Source of the DNA: UBA668 sp046052275 | GTDB lineage: Bacteria; Actinomycetota; Acidimicrobiia; Acidimicrobiales; Ilumatobacteraceae | Reading direction: 5' to 3' | Assembly: GCA_046052275.1 (NCBI GenBank) | Contig: JBJOMQ010000072.1 | Location: 1 to 11,250 of the forward strand | DNA: 11,250 bases | Shown here: positions 1-6,765 of the stretch, piece by piece | Layout: every line of letters starts with the position of its first letter | Numbering within the stretch: position 1 is the stretch's first letter | Translations under genes and position numbers: made by a program | Notes under the pieces: model-generated | The model's input: the letters and a program-made list of their open reading frames with translations, nothing else | Told to the model about the DNA's origin: nothing | Databases searched by the model: none

Positions 1-489
1 CTGCGCACGCACACGTCGCCGGGGCAGATCCGTACCATGCAGGCGGGTGGACCACCGATCCGCGTGATCCTTCCCGGTCGCTGCTTCCGCTACGAAGCGG
101 TTGATGCCAGCCACGGGTTCGAATTCCACCAGGTTGAGGGTCTTCTCGTGGATCGCAGCGCGACTCTTGCCGATTTGAAGGGGATTCTCGACGAGTTGGC
201 AAAGGGCCTCTTCGGCGTTGCTGCTCGAACCCGATTCCGACCAGGGTATTACCCGTTCACCGAGCCCTCCGCCGAGTTCGACATCCGGACACCGGGCGGC
301 GACTGGCTCGAGCTGGGCGGGTGCGGAATGGTGCACCCGAACGTGCTGCGGGCCGGTGGGCTGGATCCAGAGGAGTGGAGTGGCTTCGCGTTCGGATTCG
401 GCATCGACCGCATGGCCAAGGAGCGCCACGGCATTGCCGACGTACGCGAGATGTACACCAACGACCTCCGCTTCGTCGGGCAGTTCTGA
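1..489 (+). CDS. pheS: Phenylalanine--tRNA ligase alpha subunit (C-terminal part, 5' end outside window)
   Basis: This is the catalytic subunit of the cytoplasmic heterotetrameric phenylalanyl-tRNA synthetase, which charges tRNA-Phe. Frame 1 is open from the first base to TGA at 487-489, giving the last 162 residues of a protein that is usually about 340-360 long. The fragment opens with LRTHTSPGQIRTM, the conserved start of the class II core. It continues with motif 2 (CFRYEAVDASHGFEFHQVEG, window positions about 82-141), then GYYPFTEPSAEFDI, GGCGMVHPNVL and motif 3 (GFAFGFGIDRMAKERHG). The C-terminus MYTNDLRFVGQF is typical of the family. The first ATG inside the window (37) is internal and not the real start. 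pheT follows after 9 bp, so the two subunits are co-transcribed. Nothing is odd apart from the truncation by the window edge. Confidence 0.97.
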   Translation: MRTHTSPGQIRTMQAGGPPIRVILPGRCFRYEAVDASHGFEFHQVEGLLVDRSATLADLKGILDELAKGLFGVAARTRFRPGYYPFTEPSAEFDIRTPGGDWLELGGCGMVHPNVLRAGGLDPEEWSGFAFGFGIDRMAKERHGIADVREMYTNDLRFVGQF

Positions 490-493
490 GAGG
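488..493 (+). promoter_or_regulatory. Ribosome binding site of pheT
   Basis: GAGAGG lies 5 bp before ATG 499 and overlaps the last bases of the pheS stop codon. It is a moderate Shine-Dalgarno match and supports the chosen pheT start and tight pheS-pheT coupling. Confidence 0.5.
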
Positions 494-498
494 CAGCG

Positions 499-2847
499 AT
501 GAAGATCGTCCATTCCTGGCTCCGTGACCTCGCCCCGCTGCCCGACGACAGCGATGCGATTGCCGCAGCGCTGAGCGACCTCGGACTGGCCGTCGACAGC
601 GTTGATGCCGTCGGCGCAACAGTGCGCGGTGTCGTGACGGCCCGCGTGCTCCGAACCGAGCGTCATCCAGATGCCGCCAAGGTGCACCGGGTGTTCGTCG
701 ATGCCGGTGACGGCGCCGAGCGGCATGTGTGGTGCGGAGCGTTCAACATGTCGCCCGGCGACGTGGTGCCGCTTGCCACCGCAGGCACGGTGATGCCGGA
801 CGGCCGGGTGATCGAGCCGAAGCCGATCCTCCAGATCCCGAGTCAGGGGATGCTGTGCTCGGCGCGAGAGCTCGGCCTCGGCGACGACCACAGCGGAATT
901 CTCCTGATGCCAGCCGACACGCCGCTCGGGGTGCCATACGGAGCGGCGCTCGGACTGGTCGAGGAGATCGTCTACGACATCGACGTGCTGCGCAATCGCC
1001 CCGATGCCTACGGGCACCTTGGCGTGGCGCGTGACCTCGCTGCGCGATTCGGCGTGCAGGTCACGTTTGCACCGTCGCCGATGGCCGTCGCATCGGGCTC
1101 CCGCTCGGCGTCGGTCGAGATCGTCGACGGTCCGCGATGCCCGCGCTTCACGAGCGTGGTCATCAGTGGCATCGTCGTCGGTGCCTCGCCGGAGTGGATG
1201 GCGCGTCGCCTCACGGCGGCGGGAATGCGGCCGATCAACAATGTGGTCGACGTGAGCAACTACGTGATGCTCGAGACCAACCAGCCGAACCACGCCTACG
1301 ACATGGACACGCTGGGAGGACGAGGCTTCCGCATCCGCCTTGCCGGTCCCGGCGAGACCCTCGTGACGCTCGATGGGGTCGAGCGCTCGCTCATCGCAGA
1401 TGACCTGCTCATCTGCGACGCCGACGATCGGCCGATCGGGCTCGCTGGGGTCATGGGTGGCCTCAACACCGAGATCTCAGAGTCGACCACGTCGATCGCG
1501 CTCGAAGCGGCATGGTTCGAGCCGACAGCGATCATGCGGACCGTTCAGCGCCTCGGACTGCGAAGCGAGGCATCGGCCCGCTTCGAACGCGGGGTCGACC
1601 CGTTCGGCATCGAGCAGTCGGTCGCGAGGTTCGTCGAACTGCTCCGGCTCACCTGCCCTGATCTTGTCGTCCACGAGGGTGCGGTCGACGCGCGGACCCC
1701 TGACCTGCCGGGTCAGGCCTCGATCGAGGTTCGGCCGCATCGGGTGAGCGCTCTGCTCGGGCAGCCGTTCTCGGCCGATGACATTCGCCGCCTCATCGAG
1801 CCCATCGGCTTCGGTGTCGAGGCCGCCGAGGGTGCCGTTCGAGTGTCCGTTCCCACGTGGCGGCCGGACTGCACTCTCGAGATCGACATCATCGAGGAAG
1901 TCGCTCGCCATCACGGATACGACCGGCTCGGCAAGACGGTGCCGAAGCCGTCGCAGCCCGGGGCACTGTCGCCCGTCCAGCAGCGTCGCCGCCGACTGCG
2001 CGAGGTGCTGCTCGGCCTCGGACTCAGTGAGGCGATGCCGCATCCGTTCCTCAGCGATGGCGACCTCGAGCGAGCCGGTCTCGGATCATCTGCAGTGCGC
2101 CTGGTGAACCCGCTTGCCGCAGGTGACGACGTGCTGCGCACCTCGCTGCGGCCCGGCCTGCTGAAGGCAGTCGCGTTCAACGAGTCGCATCGCCTCGCCG
2201 GGGCTGCGCTCTTCGAGGTGGGGCATGTCTATCCGCCCTCGGATGGAATCCTCCCGGCCGAGTACGAGGCGCTCGGCGTCGTGATGGCCGGGCGTGACGC
2301 AACGGCAGCAGTCGAGACGTGGCGCGAGGTCGCTTCGGCCATGGGGTGGGGCGCGCGGCTCGACCAGTCAGTGGTGCCGTCCGGTCTGCATCCGGGACGT
2401 GCGGCCACGCTGTCGATCGGCAAGGACGTCGTCGGCACAGTGGGCGAGGTGCACCCGGACGTGCTCGACGCCTACGGCATCGACGAGCGAGTTGCCGTGC
2501 TCGAACTGCACCTCGGCGTGTTGCTCGAGCTGACGCCGAAGGTGCCGCAGTGGCGGGCCACCAGCAGGTTCCCCTCGGGCGACTTCGACCTCGCCTTCTC
2601 CGTGCCCGACACTGTGGCCGCAGAGCGAGTAGAGAAGGCGATTCGGCAGGCTGCCGGCAGCGCGCTCGTCGACCTTGCACTGTTCGACGTGTACCGGGGC
2701 AGGGGAGTCGACGACGGCTCTCGGAGCCTCGCGTATCGGCTTCGGCTGCAGCTCGCCGACCGGACGCTCACCGAGAGCGACATCGCCGACGTCCGCGCCA
2801 AGGTGGTGGCGACAGTGGGCAAGCTCGGGGCGACGCTGCGCGGCTGA
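499..2847 (+). CDS. pheT: Phenylalanine--tRNA ligase beta subunit
   Basis: Non-catalytic/editing subunit of phenylalanyl-tRNA synthetase, pairing with PheS. It has 782 residues, normal for the bacterial long form. Domains in order: an N-terminal segment (1-38), an OB-fold tRNA-binding domain (about 40-150, with RTERHPDAAKV, VWCGAFN and GMLCSARELGL), the B3/B4 editing domain (about 215-385, with RPINNVVDVSNYVMLE and GLAGVMGG), B5 (about 405-478, ending EEVARHHGYDRL), the class II-like core (about 490-680, with NPLA and LFEVGHVY), and the C-terminal FDX-ACB anticodon-binding domain (about 685-782). ATG 499 is supported by a GAGAGG sequence at 488-493 and by the family-typical start MKIVHSWLRD. 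In the FDX-ACB domain the usual FPxxxRDLA reads FPSGDFDLAF, so the common Arg is Phe. The gene ends 3 bp from the stop of the convergent yqgE. Confidence 0.97.
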   Translation: MKIVHSWLRDLAPLPDDSDAIAAALSDLGLAVDSVDAVGATVRGVVTARVLRTERHPDAAKVHRVFVDAGDGAERHVWCGAFNMSPGDVVPLATAGTVMPDGRVIEPKPILQIPSQGMLCSARELGLGDDHSGILLMPADTPLGVPYGAALGLVEEIVYDIDVLRNRPDAYGHLGVARDLAARFGVQVTFAPSPMAVASGSRSASVEIVDGPRCPRFTSVVISGIVVGASPEWMARRLTAAGMRPINNVVDVSNYVMLETNQPNHAYDMDTLGGRGFRIRLAGPGETLVTLDGVERSLIADDLLICDADDRPIGLAGVMGGLNTEISESTTSIALEAAWFEPTAIMRTVQRLGLRSEASARFERGVDPFGIEQSVARFVELLRLTCPDLVVHEGAVDARTPDLPGQASIEVRPHRVSALLGQPFSADDIRRLIEPIGFGVEAAEGAVRVSVPTWRPDCTLEIDIIEEVARHHGYDRLGKTVPKPSQPGALSPVQQRRRRLREVLLGLGLSEAMPHPFLSDGDLERAGLGSSAVRLVNPLAAGDDVLRTSLRPGLLKAVAFNESHRLAGAALFEVGHVYPPSDGILPAEYEALGVVMAGRDATAAVETWREVASAMGWGARLDQSVVPSGLHPGRAATLSIGKDVVGTVGEVHPDVLDAYGIDERVAVLELHLGVLLELTPKVPQWRATSRFPSGDFDLAFSVPDTVAAERVEKAIRQAAGSALVDLALFDVYRGRGVDDGSRSLAYRLRLQLADRTLTESDIADVRAKVVATVGKLGATLRG

Positions 2848-2850
2848 GGT

Positions 2851-3534
2851 CTAGTTGGCGCTCAGGTCGTCGGGCACCGCTGCAACCCAGCCCGTTCGTC
2901 CGCCCTGACGGGCGACGACGCGCCGCCAGAGGGTGTCCGGGTCGCCGGTGAGGACATCGTCGATCGTCGCGTCGAACACCATCCACGACCCTTCGGCGAG
3001 TTCTCGGTCGAGTTGGCCTGCCGACCATCCCGAGTAGCCGCGGAAGATCCGGGCGGCGACGATCCGCGTGGCGACCGCCTGCGGATCCTCGGTGAGGTCG
3101 ACCGAGCCGAGGACGGCGTCTGCGGGTGCTCCCGGCCACAGGTCGGTTCCGGCGGGCGTTGTCACCTCGTTCCATCCATCGTCAGCGGGCCCTACGGCGA
3201 GGGCCAGTCCGATGAGTGCCGCTCGCTCGACGGGGCCCCCGGTGAACACCGCCGCAGGCGCACGCAGGTGCGACGCCCAGGCGGCGATCTCGTCGGGACA
3301 GTCCTCGGGTGTGCACTGGTTGACGACGACGCCGATGGCGCCTGCATCGCCGTGCTCGAGCATGAATACGACACTGCGGTCGAAGTGCGGATCGTCGAGC
3401 GGCGGCGTTGCCACGAGCAGACGCCCGCGGCAGGACTTCCCGCGGAGGGGTCGGCCGTCAGTCGCCACGCTGCCATTGTCGCCGACGTTGGCTGGCGGCG
3501 CTGGCGCGCCGTCTGGCCGGGCACTGTTCCGCAC
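2851..3534 (-). CDS. YqgE/UPF0301 (DUF179) family protein
   Basis: A member of the UPF0301/YqgE family, compact cytoplasmic proteins found widely in bacteria whose molecular function is not firmly established. The 227-residue product carries the family hallmarks: GRLLVATPPLDDPHFDRSVV near residues 37-56, then FMLEHGDAGAIGVVVN (57-72), FTGGPVE (98-103), and the signature RIFRGYSGWSAGQLDREL (162-179) followed by GSWMVF. The ending DDLSAN resembles mycobacterial homologues. The start is uncertain: GTG at 3534 gives a Pro/Ala-rich leader of about 36 residues, whereas GTG at 3468 gives 205 residues, nearer the usual length. Neither has a clear Shine-Dalgarno sequence. It lies between pheT (convergent, stops 3 bp apart) and argC (divergent), so it splits a linkage that is often uninterrupted in actinobacteria. 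It may share the ArgR-controlled region with argC; its link to arginine, if any, is unknown. Confidence 0.9.
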   Translation of the reverse strand: MRNSARPDGAPAPPANVGDNGSVATDGRPLRGKSCRGRLLVATPPLDDPHFDRSVVFMLEHGDAGAIGVVVNQCTPEDCPDEIAAWASHLRAPAAVFTGGPVERAALIGLALAVGPADDGWNEVTTPAGTDLWPGAPADAVLGSVDLTEDPQAVATRIVAARIFRGYSGWSAGQLDRELAEGSWMVFDATIDDVLTGDPDTLWRRVVARQGGRTGWVAAVPDDLSAN

Positions 3535-3536
3535 GG

Positions 3537-3550
3537 TGCATTCTCATGCA
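3537..3550. promoter_or_regulatory. Putative ARG box (ArgR operator) in front of argC
   Basis: TGCAT-TCTC-ATGCA is a perfect 5-bp inverted repeat with a 4-bp spacer. ARG boxes bound by ArgR in other bacteria have the same geometry (TGAAT-N4-ATTCA in E. coli), and actinobacterial boxes often use TGCAT half-sites. It is placed just upstream of the predicted argC -10 element, where a bound hexamer would block RNA polymerase, and it abuts the GTG of yqgE on the other strand. argR itself lies in the downstream operon, which fits autoregulation. A second full box at the usual 21-bp spacing is not evident; only a loose GTTCA half-site (3562-3566) is present. The assignment is inference from symmetry and position. 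Confidence 0.6.
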
Positions 3551-3558
3551 TAAAGTGG

Positions 3559-3564
3559 TATGTT
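3559..3564 (+). promoter_or_regulatory. Predicted -10 element of the arg operon (leaderless start)
   Basis: TATGTT matches the actinobacterial TANNNT -10 pattern and is 8 bp upstream of GTG 3573, so transcription would begin at or next to the start codon. No Shine-Dalgarno sequence precedes that GTG, which agrees with a leaderless mRNA, a frequent arrangement in actinobacteria. I see no convincing -35 hexamer; the expected place overlaps the palindrome at 3537-3550, so ArgR would compete with polymerase. An alternative -10, CATAAA at 3549-3554, is possible. Confidence 0.45.
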
Positions 3565-3572
3565 CATCCACC

Positions 3573-4613
3573 GTGTCGGACGAACAGTCACGTCTCAGGG
3601 TGGCCGTGGTGGGTGCCTCTGGCTACACCGGCGCCGAATTGCTGCGCCTGTGCGCCCAGCACCCCCGTTTCGAGGTCGTGGCTGCAACTGGCGACTCGCA
3701 GGTCGGCGTGCGCGCCGCCGAGGTCCATCCGAGCCTTGCAGTCAGGTATCCCGACCTGGTCATCGGCGAGTTCGACCCGCAGTCCCTCGTCGGTGTCGAC
3801 CTGGTGGTGCTCGGCCTGCCGCACGAGGCGAGCCTCGACGCAGTTCCCGCACTGCACGGGCAGGTCGGCTGCATCGTCGACCTGTCGGCTGCGTTCCGGC
3901 TGAAGGATGCCTCCCTCTATCCCACGTGGTACCGGTTCGACCACCACCAACCCGACCTGCTGGCGGCTGCCGTCTACGGACTTCCCGAGCGGCACCGGTC
4001 GGCGCTCGCAGGTGCGGCACTCGTGGCCACACCCGGCTGCCATGTGACGGCGGCGACGCTGGCGCTGGCGCCGCTCGTCGACGCCGGGCTCATCGACCGG
4101 CGCGGCGTGATCGTCAACAGCATCACCGGTGTGAGCGGCGCCGGGCGCCAGCTGAAGCACGCGTCGCAGTTCTGCACGGTCGACGAGGACGTGCAGGCGT
4201 ACGGGCTGCTCGACCACCGGCACACGCCCGAGATCGAGCAGGAGACCGGTGCTGAGGTGCTGTTCACGCCGCACCTGGCGCCGATGAATCGCGGCATCCT
4301 CGCCACCTGCTACGCCCGCCCGGGAGCAACGGCGCCGCTCGGCACCGAGCGCCTGAAGGCGGCGCTCCGCGACGCATATGCAGGCGAGCCCTTTGTCGCG
4401 GTCGTCGACCAGCCGCCGTCGACAAAGGCAACGCTCGGGAGCAACGCAGCGCACCTCACCGCCCGGTTCGACGAGCGCACCGGCACGGTCATTGCGATGT
4501 GCGCGATCGACAACCTCGCAAAGGGCGCTGCTGGAGGAGCCATTCAGGCCGCGAACGTGGCACTGGGCCTGCCGGAGGAGATGGGGCTCTCCGCAGTGGG
4601 GGTGTACCCATGA
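3573..4613 (+). CDS. argC: N-acetyl-gamma-glutamyl-phosphate reductase
   Basis: ArgC carries out the NADPH-dependent reduction of N-acetylglutamyl phosphate to N-acetylglutamate semialdehyde, the third step of ornithine synthesis, in the cytoplasm. From GTG 3573 it has 346 residues, the normal size. The Rossmann motif GASGYTG is at 14-20, the catalytic Cys156 lies in TPGCHVT (usually NPGCY), the substrate-binding stretch SITGVSGAG is at 183-191, and the catalytic His region HRHTPE is at 215-220. NLAKGAAGG near 314-322 is the conserved NADP-binding C-terminal part. I chose GTG 3573 because it leaves about 9 residues before the first beta strand, as in homologues. ATG 3546 would add 9 residues and start inside the ARG-box palindrome. 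It is the first gene of the arg operon; its stop overlaps the argB start (ATGA). argJ, its usual neighbour, is absent. Confidence 0.95.
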   Translation: MSDEQSRLRVAVVGASGYTGAELLRLCAQHPRFEVVAATGDSQVGVRAAEVHPSLAVRYPDLVIGEFDPQSLVGVDLVVLGLPHEASLDAVPALHGQVGCIVDLSAAFRLKDASLYPTWYRFDHHQPDLLAAAVYGLPERHRSALAGAALVATPGCHVTAATLALAPLVDAGLIDRRGVIVNSITGVSGAGRQLKHASQFCTVDEDVQAYGLLDHRHTPEIEQETGAEVLFTPHLAPMNRGILATCYARPGATAPLGTERLKAALRDAYAGEPFVAVVDQPPSTKATLGSNAAHLTARFDERTGTVIAMCAIDNLAKGAAGGAIQAANVALGLPEEMGLSAVGVYP

Positions 4614-5494
4614 CCTCGGCCACCTCGCCGTCGTCTCGTCCCGGCGGTCTCGACCGCGCCTCGGTACTCGTCGAGGCGCTGCCCTACATCCGCAGGTTCT
4701 CCGGGCAGACCATCGTCGTGAAGTACGGCGGCAACGCGCTCGCCGGTGCATCCGACGACGACGCGCTGTCCCTCTTCGCCGAGGACATCGTCCTCATGCG
4801 TCAGGTGGGCATGCGGCCGGTGGTCGTGCACGGGGGCGGGCCACAGATCAGTGACCTGATGGCTCGGCTTGGCAAGACCGCCGAATTCAGGGATGGGCTG
4901 CGCGTCACCGACGGCGACACGGTTGACATCGCCCGAATGGTGCTCGTCGGGCAGGTGAATCCACAGCTCGTCGCGGCGATCAACGTGCACGGCCCGCTTG
5001 CCGTCGGCGTCAGTGGTGAGGACGCTGGCCTGATCCGTGCAGTTGCCCGCAATCCGGAACTCGGCTTCGTCGGCGACATCGAGCGGATCGACCCGTCGAT
5101 CCTCCAGAACCTGGTAGCCGACGGCTTCATCCCGGTCGTCGCGACCATCGGTGCCGATGAGCAGGGGCAGGCCTACAACATCAATGCCGACACGGTTGCT
5201 GGTGCGATCGCCGAGGCGCTCGATGCCGAGAAGCTCGTCTACCTCACCGACATCGAGGGCCTACGACGCGTCGTCGACGATCCATCGAGTCTCATCAGCC
5301 AGGCCTCGCCTGACGAACTCGACGCGATGGTGGCCGAGGGTTCGATCGCCGGCGGGATGATCCCCAAGGTTGAGAGCTGCGTGAGGGCTGTGCGGGCAGG
5401 TGTTCGCCGTGCCCACATCCTCGATGGTCGAATCCCGCACGTGCTGCTGCTCGAGTTGTTCACCGACGAGGGGATCGGAACGATGGTCAGATGA
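4610..5494 (+). CDS. argB: Acetylglutamate kinase
   Basis: ArgB phosphorylates N-acetylglutamate with ATP, usually the controlled step of arginine synthesis. It has 294 residues, typical of the amino acid kinase family. Visible motifs are VKYGGNA (37-43, Lys38 for phosphate binding), HGGGPQI (74-80, glycine loop), the NAG-binding region around GLRVTD (96-101), NINADTVAG (190-198) and YLTDIEGL (211-218), and the C-terminal GGMIPKVESC and AHILDGR segments. The N-terminal stretch from about 14 to 31 (DRASVLVEALPYIRRFSG) corresponds to the mobile N-helix of arginine-inhibited hexameric kinases, so feedback inhibition by arginine is likely (inference from family knowledge). ATG 4610 overlaps the argC stop by 4 bp. 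A longer open frame upstream runs over argC and is not a credible extension. argD follows with another ATGA overlap. Confidence 0.97.
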   Translation: MTSATSPSSRPGGLDRASVLVEALPYIRRFSGQTIVVKYGGNALAGASDDDALSLFAEDIVLMRQVGMRPVVVHGGGPQISDLMARLGKTAEFRDGLRVTDGDTVDIARMVLVGQVNPQLVAAINVHGPLAVGVSGEDAGLIRAVARNPELGFVGDIERIDPSILQNLVADGFIPVVATIGADEQGQAYNINADTVAGAIAEALDAEKLVYLTDIEGLRRVVDDPSSLISQASPDELDAMVAEGSIAGGMIPKVESCVRAVRAGVRRAHILDGRIPHVLLLELFTDEGIGTMVR

Positions 5495-6765
5495 GCGCTC
5501 AGCAGGCCGCCGCTGTGGCGCCGGGGATCGCCGGCGGCGAGGCGCACCGCTTTCTCGCGGAGCCAGCAGCAACACATCCGGACGTCGATCGGTGCCCGTT
5601 CATTCCCGTGTTCGGTGCGCCGCAGGTGATGTTCGTCCGCGGCTCGGGGACGGAGCTCTGGGACAGCGAGGGTCGCAGGTATCTCGACTTCCTCTGCGGT
5701 CTAGCCGTCACATCACTTGGCCACTCACATCCAGCGGTTACCGCCGCACTCGCCGAGCAGGCCGGTCAGCTGCTGCACGTGAGCAACTATTTCGCGAATC
5801 CGGTGGCCGCCGAAGCGGCTGCGCGGCTCGTGTCCCTGCTGCGGGAGGTGACGGGACGCGACGGTCAGGTCTTCTTCTGCAACAGCGGCGCCGAGGCGAA
5901 TGAGGCAGCGTTAAAGATCGCGCGCAAGCACGGCGGGAGGGGACGGCACGTCGTGGTCAGCGCGTTCGGCAGTTTCCACGGCCGCACACTCGCAACGCTC
6001 GCCGCCACCGGCCAGCCGGCGAAGCACGAGCCGTTCCAGCCGATGCCCGAGGGCTTCCGACATGTCGCGTACGACGACCTCGATGCCATCACGACGGCCA
6101 TCGACCCTTCCGTCGGTGCCGTGCTGCTCGAGACAGTCCAAGGAGAAGGCGGCGTGGTGCCTGCAAGCATCGAGTACCTCCGCGGTGTGCGGGACCTGTG
6201 CGACGAGCGCGGCATCCTGCTGATTGTCGACGAGATCCAGACAGGCATCGCCCGTACTGGCCGGTGGTTCGGCTTCGAGCACGCTGGGATCGTTCCCGAT
6301 GTCGTCACGATGGCCAAGGCTCTCGGGAACGGGGTGCCCGTCGGTGCGGTGTGGGCGCGACGCGAGGTGGCTGCCGCGATGAGACCCGGCGACCATGGCA
6401 GCACGTATAGCGGCACGGCGATCGCCACTGCGGCGGTGAATGCCGTGCTCGACGAGATGCGCCGAATCGACGCGCCGGCCCTCGCCCATGCGCGCGGCGC
6501 CGAGCTGCGCGCTGCGCTGTCGTCCCTCGACGGTGTGGCCTCAGTACGCGGTGCCGGGTTGCTGATCGCCGCCGAACTCGATCCGGGCCTCGATGCGAGG
6601 GAGGTCTACTCGGCAGCGCTCCGGCGCGGCCTCGTGACCAATGCGGTCACGGGCACGGCGCTCCGACTCGCGCCGCCGATCACCGTGACGTCGGCAGAGA
6701 TCGATGAGGCATGCACCCTGCTGTCCGAGGCACTGTCGGACGTGCGGGCAGGGGCCGGTAGGTGA
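5491..6765 (+). CDS. argD: Acetylornithine aminotransferase
   Basis: A PLP-dependent class III aminotransferase that converts N-acetylglutamate semialdehyde plus glutamate to N-acetylornithine and 2-oxoglutarate. In some bacteria ArgD also serves lysine synthesis as DapC; this cannot be judged here. It has 424 residues, slightly longer than usual because of a leader of about 30-35 residues before FIPVFGAPQ. Motifs: CNSGAEANEAALKIARK (130-146, PLP phosphate binding), SFHGRTLATLAATGQ (161-175), VDEIQTGIARTGRWFGFE (246-263, Asp247 contacts the PLP nitrogen), and MAKALGNGVPVGA (274-286), in which Lys276 is the expected Schiff-base lysine. HGSTYSG (302-308) matches the HGSTFGG region. ATG 5491 overlaps the argB stop by 4 bp. 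Leu141 is encoded by TTA (5911-5913), the only TTA I noticed in the window's genes. It hands over to argF by TGATG. Confidence 0.95.
   Translation: MSAQQAAAVAPGIAGGEAHRFLAEPAATHPDVDRCPFIPVFGAPQVMFVRGSGTELWDSEGRRYLDFLCGLAVTSLGHSHPAVTAALAEQAGQLLHVSNYFANPVAAEAAARLVSLLREVTGRDGQVFFCNSGAEANEAALKIARKHGGRGRHVVVSAFGSFHGRTLATLAATGQPAKHEPFQPMPEGFRHVAYDDLDAITTAIDPSVGAVLLETVQGEGGVVPASIEYLRGVRDLCDERGILLIVDEIQTGIARTGRWFGFEHAGIVPDVVTMAKALGNGVPVGAVWARREVAAAMRPGDHGSTYSGTAIATAAVNAVLDEMRRIDAPALAHARGAELRAALSSLDGVASVRGAGLLIAAELDPGLDAREVYSAALRRGLVTNAVTGTALRLAPPITVTSAEIDEACTLLSEALSDVRAGAGR

Noticed and set aside
3546..3572. argC starting at ATG 3546
   Set aside because: It adds residues not expected in homologues, has no Shine-Dalgarno sequence and begins inside the ARG-box palindrome, upstream of the likely -10.
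3588..4751. Long minus-strand open frame antisense to argC and argB
   Set aside because: It mirrors a confident coding region in high-GC DNA, shows Arg/Ala-rich low-complexity translation and no family motif.
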